Assembly (NCBI RefSeq): GCF_030272615.1
Contig: NC_081412.1
Span: forward strand, 345,271,870-345,335,869
DNA: 64,000 nucleotides
Direction of reading: 5' to 3'
DNA from: Cryptomeria japonica
Lineage: Eukaryota > Streptophyta > Pinopsida > Cupressales > Cupressaceae
The number at the start of each line of letters is the position of its first letter. Position 1 is the first letter of the stretch. The notes below the pieces were generated by a model, which saw only the letters and a program-made list of their open reading frames with translations, was not told where the DNA came from and did not search any database. A program made the translations under genes and the position numbers. This document shows positions 32,535 through 44,048 of this stretch, in pieces.

Positions 32535-34552
32535 TTGGCTAGATTTTTTTTGAAGCTAACTCAATTCAATGAGGATATTGCAAGAGAATTCACCCATACA
32601 TTTTCTGATGGGGAAGCTCGGGTGAAAAGGTTGAATTTTATTATTACAAAAGAGAGGACTGCAAAGGTAGCATGGTTGCTAGTAGATGGGGGGAAATACC
32701 CCAAAACAAAGGACGCACGAAGTGCGAGGGCAGAATTCATGCAACTAGTTGACCCACCTTTGGTAACAGGTAAGAAGGGGACCAGATGAAAATCCCTTCC
32801 TCCCAAATGGAAAGCAATAGCATTATATATCATGAAATATTTGAGTTGTGAAGGGAGATTCTCATGTCTGCATTCCCACCATTTTAAGCTCCTGAGTCAT
32901 CTGCGCCATGGGAGGAGAATGAATATTCTGGATGTATTGCATAATCTTTTTTCCATCAGTGCAATGGAGAAACAAAAAGGTAGGCCTCACTCTGTTACTC
33001 ATCATTGTTTGATCAAATTATTGGTTGAAAGGTCTTTGAGAGATGTTTCACAGATGACCTGGGATGAATTTGTAAAAGTTAGAAGGTTTAGGGTAAATAC
33101 AATGGGTCCAGCAAAACAACCTTCATCTTAAGAAAGGGAAAATTTAGAAGGACTTGGTCCTACTCTTGAACCCTCATCCTCCAGGATGTCACCAGTTGAG
33201 GATGTTCCTATAGTAGAGGAACCCTCGCTGGAAGAAACCTTGGCAGAAGTAGTAGAAACCTCAGCAGGGGTTCCATCACAAACCCCAATAAGAACTAGGG
33301 CTGATGAACGAAGGGAGAAAGGTAAAGAGAAGCAAATCGATATGGAGAAGAAGAAGGAGAAAGGAAGAAGTGTGGATTTAGCCCCTCCTATCACAAAGAA
33401 AAGAAGATTTGCAAAAGAAGATTCTCATGTAGCCACTAAAGGAGCTATAGAAACACTCGAAGAGTTAGATACAAAAAACCATCCTGTAGCCACCGAAGAA
33501 ATGCCCTTGAGAAGAAGCGCCAAGCTCCAAACAAAACCTAAAAATAAAAAATAGTTAGAGAAGTCGAGTTCTAGCATTCATGTTGATTCCCTAGAGCAAG
33601 AACTGAATAGTCCTTACCTAGATGTTATTCCTCCAACCTTACTTGTGGAGTTGCAGGAGGTTAAGGAGCCTGAGGAACCTAGTAAAGAAGGAGATAAAGG
33701 GGAAGAAAGCCCTCATGAACAACCATAGGAAGGTGTGGGCTTGGATGGGCTTAACAACTTGGCTTCCATTGCATGGCAGATTATTGAAGTAGAAGGTGAA
33801 GCTAGGAAGTCAAAACCTAGAGTACCAGTTCACAGGCCGCCCTCTTTTCTTACTAGTCATGTTGTTGATCTTGCCTTCTATAGAGAATGGGAGTAAGGAA
33901 AAGCAGAGATGCAGAAACTTATTGATCAACAGAAGAAAGTGATTGAACAAAAAGATGAGGAAATTGTTGAGCTAAAAAATAAGGTGGATACGGTAGTCAC
34001 TATGATACCACAAAAAATGCAGTGTAGGGCGCCACCTCGAGTCTACTCCCTATATTTGAAAGAGCAGCGTATTTGTTTTTCAGTTAATGAGAATTGTTAG
34101 AGATCTAAGTCCTTCTTTAGAAACACCTTAGGAGTTTTACTATGTCTATGAAATGTCTCCTACAACCATCAAAAATTTGCTTTGTGAGTTCTATTTACAT
34201 AATTATGCTATCCCTGATGATGTTGACTAGAATCCTCTACTCTATATTGGAGATATTCAACTCAGGGCTCTCATGTCATGGACTCAAAATGAAATTACTA
34301 AGGGATAACAATTAGGATACATGGGAAGGATGAACTTGATCTCCCACTTCATTGAGAGCCGAATCAAGGGATCTGAGATTACTTTATTATGCTTGGCAAA
34401 ACATTTTGTATCGACCAGATTGTGGGAATAATATTATACCCCTGAGAGAAGAGGTATACAGAGAGTATGAGAAAATGGCTAAGATTGAGGGTCAGGTAGC
34501 AATTGGACATTTAGTACAGCATTGGAATAGTCTACTTGATGAATTGAAATAG
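32535..34552 (+). pseudogene. Gypsy-1 extra 3' ORF, unknown product
   Basis: Downstream of pol lies a long coding remnant of about 670 codons in pieces. The first part (RFFLKLTQFNEDIAREFTHT, then a KTKDARSARAEF stretch) has a TGA at 32787 and goes on to SQMTWDEFVKVRRFR. Next comes a Lys/Glu-rich low-complexity region (33180-33720) with a basic patch like a nuclear signal (KKRRF). A short coiled coil follows (KLIDQQKKVIEQKDEEIVEL, 33909 on), and finally a short piece, 34352-34552. The opening pattern weakly resembles the plant 'putative transposon protein' families. It has no signal peptide or membrane segment, so it does not look like an envelope gene. Confidence 0.6.
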
Positions 34553-34642
34553 TCTGAGCTGCATTCCTTGTTAAATTATAATGCAGTCAAGGCAAGGAGA
34601 TCCAATGAAGGATAGCCCAACCTTGCAGGTTAACACATAATA
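34553..34642 (+). other. Gypsy-1 tail up to the Gypsy-4 LTR
   Basis: This short remainder after the last readable piece of the extra ORF ends where the Gypsy-4 LTR begins. No feature is seen in it. Confidence 0.4.
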
Positions 34643-35878
34643 TGTGTGTGAAAAGTGGATAAGGTCTGCAAGTTGTAAGACACAACACTACAATTAGGTC
34701 ATTGCATGCATGGTTAGACAGATATAATCATGAATATGAAAACCATAACAAATCAACCTATTGCCTTCTAAAAGATGTGAGTATAGACTTGCTCTTAGAT
34801 TTGTCTAAGTAATACCAGTGACTATACTACACCAAGACAAAGGATTTAATCTATATTTGCACAAGATTAAGCTAAATGTATGCAAGATTAAGCTAGATAT
34901 GAAAGATTAAGCTAGATGAATGAATATTAATCTAGATGAATAAATGAATGAATATTAAGCTAGATGAATGAAGTTAAGCTAAATGAATAAAATCAATAAC
35001 GGTTAAACTAAGTATGTAAAAAGATAAACTAAGATGAAATAATTTCAAAGCACAATATCTTCAATGACTCCAGAGCAAAAACTGCACAATAACAATAAAT
35101 CTCCAAGGTGTTTTGAATGAAAGATGAAGGCTGAATTTATAGAGACTCAAAAGGGAGACCAAAGGTCAAGATCAATTAACAACGAGCGGTTGAGATTCCT
35201 CAAGAAAAAAGAACAATCCTGGTTAATTCAAATAATTGAGAGATCAGATTAAGTTAATCTTGAGATAGATTCCAATTATAGCTTGATTGAATGCATTCAG
35301 ATTCTAAGTTTGAGTTTTCATTGGAGATCAAATTTAGTTGATTCCATGCACTTGAGATAAAAATAGGTGATTCCATGCACTTTTCTTTAATTTGCTCAAT
35401 ATTTTTATTTAGAAAAAGGTTTTTCAATATAACTGAACCTCTTTCCTCAAGAAAAGTTTAAATTTTATTTTTAGAGAAAATGATTAATTCAATTTAATTG
35501 CTTTTCTGATTTCTCAAGTTATCTCAATTTTAGAAAAAGAAATATCTTAAGCTTGATTTCTTCTCTCAATTTAATTCTTTTCTTTTGTTTTCAATTTAAC
35601 TCTTTCTTTTGCAAATTAATTCCTCTTTTTGTGATTAATCTCTTTTTGTAAATTAATTCCTCTTTTTCTTTAAATTAAACTCTTTTTGTAAATTAATTCA
35701 TTTTTTATGATTAAATGGCAAATTTATTTATTAATTAAATATGCTAGGATATTTAATTAAATAAATAGGATAACTGATTAAAATGATTTACTTGGAATGA
35801 TTAATTAATTAAATAAATATTTAATTAATATTGAGTGATTTATTGCCATGTAACATTAATGATTGAAGAATTAATTAA
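34643..35878 (-). repeat. 3' LTR of Gypsy-4, distal part
   Basis: This is the distal part of a minus-strand LTR whose first 100 bases lie at 50147-50246, beyond LARD-1. It is homologous to the Gypsy-5 LTR at 54677-55816: both have an AT-rich section and then a similar end with CTAACCATGC and (G)TAATGA. The outer end TGTGTGTG at 34643 is placed by that alignment and is accurate to a few bases. A TATA box (minus strand TATAAATT) is at 35134-35141. Confidence 0.75.
35134..35141 (-). promoter_or_regulatory. TATA box in the Gypsy-4 LTR
   Basis: The minus strand reads TATAAATT. The related Gypsy-5 LTR has TATAAATA at 55339-55346 at the corresponding place. Confidence 0.55.
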
Positions 35879-36674
35879 AGTTAGGAATCCCACAGATACT
35901 GAGAGGGCGGGGTGAATCAGTATCTAACCGGTGATTAGAATTTCTTAACTTAAAACATGCAGAACATATTATAACAGTGTACCGGTATGCAAGAAATAAT
36001 GTAATAAACAGAATCAAGAACATCCACATGAAAAGCACACCATAACACAAGGTTTTAATGAGGAAACCCAGTGTGGGAAAAACCTCGGTGGGATTTGCAA
36101 CCCACAATATTCACTCACTGGCCAATAAGAGAATATTACTTACAATAGGGGCCTGCACATGCAGGAAGGCCAACTGCCTAGAGCTCACTGCTCAATGGAA
36201 AGTCTCGCTGACTTACAATGAGGATTATACAAATCCAATATCTTGTGCTGCTTTACAATAGCATCTATAATGCTTGATCCAGTACCGGTTGCCGCTCTAC
36301 TTCTTACATAAACCCTTTAGCCTATATTTCGCATAATAGGTCTGCCTAATATTTTTCCTTATCTCTTACATCTCCCTCTCTAAATGTCTACAATGATCTC
36401 TTTTATAGATAAGAGTCATTTTACAATTTGCCAAGTCGGCTTACAAATTTTTTACAATAATAAACAAAATATAATATAACAAAATCTTGTCGGCCTCTGT
36501 GCCGGTATACTTCCTTTCTTTGTGCTAGTGTCGGTGTCCTGAGTGCCGGTGTAGAGTATGATCTGCTGATGCTGGTATAATGCCTTTGTCGGTGCCATAG
36601 GATTGCAAGGTTGCCATCAATGACAAAACCTTCAATCACATACAATGTCTCATTGGAGTGTGCATATGCCAACA
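35879..36674 (-). repeat. 3' LTR of LARD-1
   Basis: On the minus strand it starts TGTTGGCATATG after the purine tract and ends GGGATTCCTAAC followed by T, where the other LTR ends CCTAACA. The last base has mutated, so the plus strand starts AG instead of TG. It matches 49347-50141 over its whole length. Confidence 0.93.
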
Positions 36675-36688
36675 ATCTCCCCCTTTGG
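36675..36688 (-). promoter_or_regulatory. Polypurine tract of LARD-1
   Basis: The minus strand reads CCAAAGGGGGAGAT and then TGTTGGCA. It is the same tract as that of Copia-B at 7277-7290, which links this pol-less element to copia elements. Confidence 0.9.
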
Positions 36689-36902
36689 CATTGATGGCAA
36701 CACTCATGAGAAATTTCAAAAATGTATCAAAAATGTGAAGTCCAAAAAAAGTTACCAAAAATGTGTGTGCTCCCCTTGAGCATATGATTCCTATGATATT
36801 GAATTTTCTCATCCCACTACTCCTTCTTTGGCATCAATGAAAAAGGTTGTCAAGATGTCAGTAGAGTTAGTAGTTTCAACCTTGTAACTGGATAGTTACA
36901 AT

Positions 36903-39900
36903 TTAAAATAGATCCGCCAAAATCAAGTTTATACTCTCCATAAACTTTTTACTATCTCTTATTGTTGTCTCAGTTCTCTTAACTGTACCGGTGAGATGTT
37001 GCAAATTCTCTGTCAGTGTTTTCTGTCCTTGTATTAGTGCCTCAGATACTTCCTTTCGCAGTGATGCTAGATAGTCCAATCTTGGACTCAGTTTTAATCT
37101 CAGATGCTTTGCCTTATTCACAATTCTCTCTTTCTCTCTTTCCCATTTGAGTAATTCTTCCTCAAAATTTGTTATCTTCTCCTCAAAAACTGATAGTGTA
37201 TCAAGTAAGTTAACAAAATTATCTGCAAGTTTATTGATCTCATCATGTACCTTTCTCATCTTCTTGTCTATATCTACAGTCAAAAAGTTTGTCTTGTAGG
37301 TGTCTTTGTACAGAATTTTTTACTCTTTCAATAAATTACACGATTCCAGTAGAAGTGTGTCAAAATCTTGGTTACACTTCTTTATTTGCTCATCAAATAA
37401 TTTCTGCTTTTCAATTTCTACTTTATCCTTCAATGTCTCTTCCTTTATTTTCTCAATGTTTTCTGTGATATATTTACATAGTGTATCAAGTTGTCCTAAA
37501 GAATCTTTATTGTCTATGTTACAGTTGGGAGCAATTACCTTCAAAATTGGTATGGTATCATCAATTGCCTTATAAGCTTGTGAGCTACAGTCTGTTATCT
37601 TTTTGATTGAATCTAATAGTACCTCAATCACATTAGTTGATTTGTAGCCTGATGATGAACCAACATTCTGAGTACCACCAGTGGAAGTAACCGATCTTGT
37701 ATTGACCTCTGGTAGGTTTGTTTGTGTTTGCATTTCCTTAAGCAATAGTTTTTCTACTTCTCCAGTTACCGATGGCACTGTTTCCTTATGTTCCTATTCC
37801 TGTTGTTGTTGTTCCTGTTCCAGAGCCTTTTGCTCTATTTCTTTTTCTATTTGTTGCATTGTCTCAGTCTGAGTCTGAGTCTCTACCTTTTTCTCTTTGT
37901 TATCTATCGGTTTCTCCTGTGTGTTTTCAGTTTGCTCAGTTACCGGAGGCTCACTAGCCATTTCAGTTTTATTAGCTATATCTTTGTCTACCACAATGTT
38001 GATCTTTTGAGTATCAACATTCACAGTATATAAGACTTCAGGATTAGGATTACCATCCTCTACATCCATACTCTCAACTGTCGGTTGATCTTCTATAGCT
38101 TTTACCGGTGGAGTAATCAAAGGAGGTGGGGGTAAGTTGTCTTTAACCTTGATACTAGATGGTCCACCAACTTTACCTTTACCCTTGTCTCTATCTTTCT
38201 AATAAACTTTTATAGGTTTGGGGTTCCTGTATTCTTCTTGTTTTTCTTTTTCAACTAGGAATATATCCCATCCATTTTCTATCTCCTCAGTCACCTCATT
38301 AATTCTTCCAACCATTAAAGCAATGTGTCGATGTGCAGTAGAAAATACTGACCGGTTGGCTTGAGCAATTAGGTCATCAATTTCTTTGGGTGAGTTTACC
38401 AGATATACAGCAAGTAGCTTTTCAATCTTTATTTTCTTGTCCAGTTCTATTACTGCTTATCTTCTTTCTTCTAGTCTCTTAAATAGTTCATCTGGAATTT
38501 CATTTACTACTTCCATCAAAAATTTCTTATACATATCCATATGCAATATAACACTGTTTTCAACTTGTTCTTTTTCATCAGCTGTTAAAGTGTCATATAT
38601 TTTCTCTATATTCTTCAATTTACCTTCCTCTGTAATTTCATTTAGCAGTATATCAAGAGGGGCCAAGTCTCTCTTTGTCCTCTTCTTCTTTTTGGGTGTC
38701 AGTTTCTTCTTCTTTGGTGTAGCCTTTCTTACCAGAGATCTCACTGCTTGTTGTTTTTGTCTTGTCCTCCTGGGTGAGGGTGTGGTTGTCGATGAGGGAT
38801 CTCTTTTCCTTACAAATCTTTTGAAAGTTGCAGGTATGTCACTCTCCGAAGAAGTACCTACCGGTGATAGGTGAGTTTCAGGTTGTGGAGCTGCTAACTC
38901 ATCCTCTGTTATACCAATTTTCTTCAGCACATCTTCTTTGATGGCCTTTGCTTGTCTGGAACCTTTCCTTACAACTGCCTCAACCTTTTTCACTCTTTTC
39001 TTTGATTGTATTTGGCGTTCAATAGTTTCTGCACTACCAAATATTTCTTCCTTAGGTTCTCTGGGGGCTTCCAGAAGTGCTTTAGCATATGTTTCAATTA
39101 TATGATCATCTATTTCATAGCCCATCTCGGTTACCCAAACTATCCTAGGGATGACTGCTTCCATCCAGATTTCATCCTTCTTGATTACAAAGCATATTTC
39201 ATCTTTGTATTTGTCGACAATCTTTTGTGATAACCTGATTCTTTTCTTCATTTTGGCCTTTAATGCTTGAAAGAAGTCATGAATATTGTTTTCCTTGTCT
39301 TCTCCCATGCTATTGAATAGTTTTGTTAACTATTTACCTACTGGTATATAATATCCAAGTTCTTTGTAGCCTATACCGGGAACCTGTTTGGTTATATGTA
39401 GCATCAAACATACTAACAGATTTCCAAACCTGAAAGTTCCTTTCTTGTCCTTCTTAATCTTTCCAAGGTTGTCAATTAATTCATCCTTTAGCCACTCACA
39501 TATATCAATCTTTGCATTATCTGTGACCATATCACAAGCACTCTTAATGCATAAACTTGAAACTGAATTGAGTCTATTTGCATGAGTAGCTTTATACCCT
39601 AATATCATGCTGATAAATCTCACATTAATGTCTGTTACATCATTAACTCTTAGGGACATTTTGTCGAATGTTGCACTAGTTAGGTCTGTAACTAGGTCAT
39701 TAGATACCTTCTTAGTTTTATCTAGCCTTTTACCAGTGGTCGGTAACCCTGTGATAGCTTTCATAGCTTCCTTAGTGATTTTGTGGATTGCATCTAACCA
39801 GAAAAATTCACCATGTACCCTGCTTAAGACTATCCTAATCACATCCTTGGGGAATTCAGGAATGCTAAGGATCTCTATGAATCCTAGGGTCTCAATGATC

Positions 39901-40172
39901 TTGTGTTCATCTTTTATATTTCTGGATTCATCACATATCATAGTTTTAAACATGGTTTTAATCTCTTCATCTCCTAGTTCCTCAATGTTGCAGTGGATGT
40001 AAATTCTGGGGTCTTCAGTATAAACAACTCCCTTAGGAATTTGAGAAAAAGCACCTAAGGTATCATCTTTCTTTGCTACCTCGGGAACTAACTGAAATAC
40101 GGGCCTAGGTCTTTTTATAACTTCAACAACAGTAGGGTTTGCTATATATTCAATTGCAGAGGTGGATGCCAT
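36903..40172 (-). pseudogene. LARD-1 ORF2, about 1,090 codons, unknown product
   Basis: One minus-strand frame runs from the ATG at 40172 to 36903 with no frameshift. In-frame stops at 39330, 38457, about 38199, 37794 and 37320 break it. The N-terminal half is a globular domain (RIVLSRVHGEFFWLD, ITGLPTTGKR, KKGTFRFGNLLVCLML) that recurs in LARD-2. At 39330 the stop TAG follows PVGK, where LARD-2 has Gln or Arg context (IGRQL). A Lys/Arg-rich part follows (TPKKKKLTPKKKKRTKR, possibly a nuclear signal), then a Glu/Gln/Thr-rich stretch and a long helical, coiled-coil-like C-terminus. No enzyme motif is seen. A remote likeness to plant 'putative transposon protein' domains is possible but unproven. 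Confidence 0.8.
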
Positions 40173-40651
40173 GATAAAATACCTTTTACTGCCTTTAGGA
40201 TGGATGATTGCTTGGAGTGTTCTTGCCTCTTGCTTGAAATGCCTTAGCTCGAAATCTTCGCGCTCTTCGTAGGTTTAAAATCTCAGTGAAATGGAATGGA
40301 GCCAAACCTCAATTTTATAGTGTCTTTTTGCCATCTACCACATTAAATGTATGTCGGTTAAGTATTCACTTAACATTGTCTACCGGTAAATAGTAATTTC
40401 CAACTTCTTATCTCTAACCGAGGGAATAATAGCACACGTGTCATTAGATTGCCAAACCCTCAAGGAAACTTTCTTCAATTAGATGAAGAACTTCCTGCCC
40501 ATGGAACATTGCTCTGTCCTGTCGGTGAAGCATCACTCTGTCCTGCCGATGAAGCATTGATTTGTTCTACCGGTAGAGTAGTATTCCCAATATTTAGATC
40601 AGCTTTTCTAATCCATTGTTTTGAGAATTCTTGCTTAACCTCTTCAACTTT
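40173..40651 (-). other. LARD-1 spacer between gag-like gene and ORF2
   Basis: This 480-base spacer has no ORF of note. Near 40508-40560 (plus strand) the stretch CTCTGTCCTG(T/C)CGGTGAAGCAT is an imperfect short tandem repeat. The word ACCGGT is frequent, as in the rest of LARD-1. Confidence 0.6.
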
Positions 40652-41128
40652 TTATTTACCTTTCAAGCTAGAACTTTTGTAGTCTACCGGTGTTCCTTTA
40701 CTTCTACAGAATTTAGCAATATGCCCAATCTTTTTACATGCATAACAAGTTACATTATTCTTCTGAATAGCTTTCCCATAACCTATGCCGGTTTGTGTTC
40801 TGCATTGATTAGATAAATATCCAAATCTTCCACAAACATAACATCTCACATTCATTCTACAATTTTCTGATTTGTGACCAACTTTGTTGCATTTAGAACA
40901 TTGACCAGTGGATGTGTTGATATTCTGATAATTTATAGATCTACATTTATTTGCTCTATGACCATACTTATTACAGTTAAAGCATTTTCCATTGAATTTA
41001 TAAGCATTAAGTTGTCTTACCAGTTTGTTGTGATCTTGAGTATTTGCAGTACCGGAGCTTTCACCAACTTCAAAGCCAATTCTAGAAGTATCACCTTTAG
41101 GTTTTTGATTCTTCAGCAAGGTGCCAAG
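40652..41128 (-). pseudogene. LARD-1 Gag-like gene, 3' part with four zinc knuckles
   Basis: After the Gypsy-3 insertion the frame continues TLLKNQKPKGD and VRQLNAYKFNGK. Four CCHC knuckles follow: CFNCNKYGHRANKC, CSKCNKVGHKSENC, CYVCGRFGYLSNQC and CYACKKIGHIAKFC. In the third the His is replaced by Tyr. It ends KSSSLKGK at 40652. No stop occurs in this part. The apparent start at 41221 is false because those codons come from Gypsy-3. Four knuckles in a row are unusual for a copia Gag, which has one. RNA binding is the likely role. Confidence 0.88.
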
Positions 41129-42222
41129 TGAAGAGGGGAAAACAAATTTGAAGGTCAAATGATCAAAACATAACGAAATAAACATGCAGAATGCTAAAAT
41201 ATCATTAAAAGACCATTTCACCTTGCTATTTTACCTTCTCCTTCGGATTGAGCTTGATGAAGTGAAGGCACCCCTTGATAATGCTCCACTTGATGTGCTC
41301 CTTTGATTGCTGGATGTGGATGGCTCTCCAATGTTGTGCACAAATGGAATAGATTTGAAAAATGATAAGAATGAGATGATCAAGTTGCCAAGATGATTTC
41401 CTGGGCTCAAAAGGGCAGCATAAACTTACTGGATTTCAAGATGTTTTGAATGAAGGGATAAAGCCCTATTTTATAGGAAGAGGAGAGGAAAATGGATGGC
41501 TAGGATGAATTCGAGATGAAGGGCTAAGATTTACTTGTGAGCTCACACAAGGTCCAAGAGAGGGTGTGGAGACCAAGAAATATGCCTTAAAGGCATTTCG
41601 TATCTCCACACTCCACAAGATGCATTGGAGGAATTAAAAATTCCCCAAAAAAGGATATCATGGGGATTGGAGGAATAAAAAGGAATTAAAAATTCCTTGG
41701 GAGAGGGGATGCCTGGAGGAATGTGAGATTTCAAAAATCTTACATTCACCTAGGAAAAGATTATTTAAAAGCAAGGAGTTGACTTTGTGGCTAATCATGT
41801 TGATTAGCCATTAACAACTCATTAGGAGGGGGATTAGAGGAAATGTTAGGTGGGATTAATATTTGTAGGAGAATTTGACCAGGAGAGAGAATAAGTGGAG
41901 GGAATAAAAAATTAGAAGAATAATGTTAAGTGAGTTTAGGGAGTTTCTAGAAGAATGAATTAAGAAGATGATTTGTAGGAATCATGTAGGTTAACTAATT
42001 AATTGAAATTAATTAGCTAAGAGGAAGATTTGTGAGGATTTGATTTTTTTAGAAGAATAAAGAAAGGGATTGATTTATTAAATAAATCAATCATATGCTA
42101 TAGTGACAATATTAATTATATTTAATTAATATTGAGAGGAATTTGAATTAACATAATTAATTAATTAATTAATTATGCAAGGAATTAAAAATAATTAAAA
42201 TAATTATTTTTAAGTGTCTACA
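41129..42222 (-). repeat. 3' LTR of Gypsy-3
   Basis: This 1,094-base LTR is bounded by the purine tract at 42223 and the CCAAG duplication. Its last 100 or so bases, after GGAGAAG, differ from the Gypsy-2 LTR, while the part before is well conserved. A TATA box (minus TATAAAAT) lies at 41468-41475. Confidence 0.93.
41468..41475 (-). promoter_or_regulatory. TATA box in Gypsy-3 3' LTR
   Basis: TATAAAAT on the minus strand stands at the position of the Gypsy-2 TATA boxes. The 5' LTR has the same box at 48017-48024. Confidence 0.65.
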
Positions 42223-42237
42223 TTTTGCCCCTCTTTG
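42223..42237 (-). promoter_or_regulatory. Polypurine tract of Gypsy-3
   Basis: The minus strand reads CAAAGAGGGGCAAAA directly before TGTAGACACTT. It is identical in its core to the Gypsy-2 tract. Confidence 0.92.
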
Positions 42238-42429
42238 AAGCGAGGTGTGATGACACATTGATTCAAAGAATAATCTTGTTTTGATGTTGATATTGGTTTG
42301 GTAGGATGCCCTGGCTCTTGATTGATAGATTATGGTATGGTGATGCCCCCTCAAGAGATCAATTGAGGTATTTGATCTTTGGAGTTTTGCGAAATTGATA
42401 TCCCGATAGATTTGATTTGATTCAATTGA

Positions 42430-43170
42430 TAAGATCTAGATTTAGTCTGGTTTCAAGAAGAATTCATCCTGTATAAGACAAAGGTGATCAAAGTGTCTAG
42501 TTTCAAGAAGGATTCATCCTATATAAGACATGATTGATCACAATATCTAGTTTCAGGAAGGATTCATCCTGTATAAAACATGATCAGAGTGTCTGGTTTC
42601 AGGAAGGATACATCCTGTATAAGACATGACTGATCACAACGTCTGGTTTTAGGAAGGATTCATCCTGTATAAGACATGATCGGAGTATCTGGTTTCAGGA
42701 AGGATACATCCTGTATAAGACATGACTGATCACAACGTCTGGTTTTAGGAAGGATTCATCTTGTATAAGACATGATCAGATCACAACGTCTGGTTTCAAG
42801 AAGGATTCATCTTGTATAAGACATGATCGGAGTGTCTAGTTTCAGGAAGGATACATCCTGTATAAGACATGACTGATCACAAAGTTTGGTTTCAGGAAGG
42901 ATTCATCCTGTATAAGACATGATTGATCACAACGTCTAGTTTCAGGAAGGATTAATCCTGTATAAGACATGATCAAAGCGTCTGGTTTCAGGAAGGACAC
43001 ATCATGTATAAGACATGACTAATCACAACGTCTGGTTTTAGGAAGGATTCATCCTGTATAAGACATGATCAGAGCATCTCATTTCAGGAAGGATTCATCC
43101 TGTATAAGACATGATCAGATCACAATGTCTGGTTTCAGGAAGGATTCATCCTGTATAAGACATGATCAGA
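42430..43170 (-). repeat. Tandem array in Gypsy-3 3' region
   Basis: About fifteen copies of a 43-53 base unit related to the Gypsy-2 array lie here, reading GTCTTATACAGGATGAATCC on the minus strand. Some units have ATGTATCC instead of ATGAATCC, and these tend to alternate, suggesting a higher-order unit of two. Confidence 0.93.
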
Positions 43171-43920
43171 ATCAGAATTGATTATGTGAGGAAAAAAAAA
43201 AATCAAGGAAGAAAAATTAAGGTGGAAGGGATAGATGAGGAACAAATATGAAGCAGTCGTGAGGTATTTGGAAAGAAGAATACGAGATGCGAGACCGTAG
43301 AGGAAAATGGGGACAATTGAGAACTCCATGGGATTATTGAGTTTAGGATTTGATGGAATGATGATGAGATTTTGTGCACAACAAATGTGGAGAGCCAACC
43401 TAGTTTGATGTTGCCCTGAGTGACTTGCACCACTGATTATAGAAATCAGTATGCCATGAGAAATGCAGGGCGTGGACTGACTCTGTAGACAAACGGGAAT
43501 TTCTTGCACACAACAATGCAAGTGTTAAGAAACATTAATACAAAGTTGTGGGTTCATGCAAGGAAACCGTCAAACACACTGATACCTCTTGTACATGAGA
43601 AGGTAAGTGTTGATAAACACTAGTACCAGGTCGCCGGTTTATACAAGAAGGATCCAAAACATGCCATACTATGAGATATGCCCCAGTATGCACCTATCAT
43701 AACGTACCTGGATATGGAAGAACCCAGGCAATCGTAAATAGTGGCAGTCATAGGGCAAAAGATGCAAGCATATATGAAAAGATCTAACAAAATCTAGCAA
43801 ATGATACCTCTTGCCATTAGTAGAACTAGGATGGAGGATTAGGTTGCTAGGTGAGGGAAGGAGTCATCCCTAGGGCAAATCTATATTGGGGAGCGGGAAA
43901 TCATCTTTAGGACAAGCTAT
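43171..43920 (-). other. Gypsy-3 3' untranslated region
   Basis: This is homologous to 22090-23330 of Gypsy-2 and holds no gene. Relative to Gypsy-2 it lacks the stretch with the LTR-start fragment and some flanking bases. Confidence 0.75.
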
Positions 43921-44048
43921 ATTTAGATCTCAAAAATCTGTGTAGATGCAGATGCCCCCAGCAGGTTTGCCGACAGGTACAAATGTTTTGGGAAGAAGGA
44001 GGATTAACTCCTTGGATGGGTATGACATTGACATCATTGTCTGCAGGT
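43921..44048 (-). pseudogene. Gypsy-3 reverse transcriptase scrap between two deletions
   Basis: About 70 bases encode the RT piece VPVGKPAGGICIYTDF, then a stop and a DLN-PKDDFPLPN remnant. On one side it is joined to gag-derived VITIQGVNPPS-like sequence (equivalent to about 16600 in Gypsy-2). On the other it is joined to 3' untranslated sequence (equivalent to about 22093). Two deletions of roughly 2.1 and 3.2 kb relative to Gypsy-2 explain this. Confidence 0.82.

Larger units (their letters stand above)
8131..34642 (+). mobile_element. Gypsy-1, Athila-like Ty3/gypsy element split by two insertions
   Basis: The pieces are collinear on the plus strand. They are the 5' LTR end and primer site at 9319-9340, gag 9434-10156, gag continued from 25473, protease to 27333, reverse transcriptase from about 28950, RNase H, integrase to 31830, and an extra ORF to 34552. 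Gypsy-2 interrupts gag and a solo LTR interrupts the protease-RT linker. Both insertions have exact target duplications, so the host sequence can be followed across them. The right part is cut by the LTR of Gypsy-4 at 34643, and no matching 3' LTR is in the window. The left end (8131) is approximate. The Athila-like label rests on the Asp-type primer site, the YMDDF motif and the extra 3' ORF. Confidence 0.75.

Noticed and set aside
37681-38033. Plus-strand ORFs rich in Phe, Leu and Ser that look like membrane segments
   Set aside because: They are antisense readings of the Glu/Gln-rich part of LARD-1 ORF2.
36903-40172. Host gene captured as a normal locus
   Set aside because: It lies between matched LTRs, primer site and purine tract, and a diverged copy sits in the same place of LARD-2, so it belongs to the element.
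41129-41221. N-terminal 30 codons of the ORF ending at 40652
   Set aside because: These codons are Gypsy-3 LTR sequence read by chance into the interrupted LARD-1 gag-like gene.
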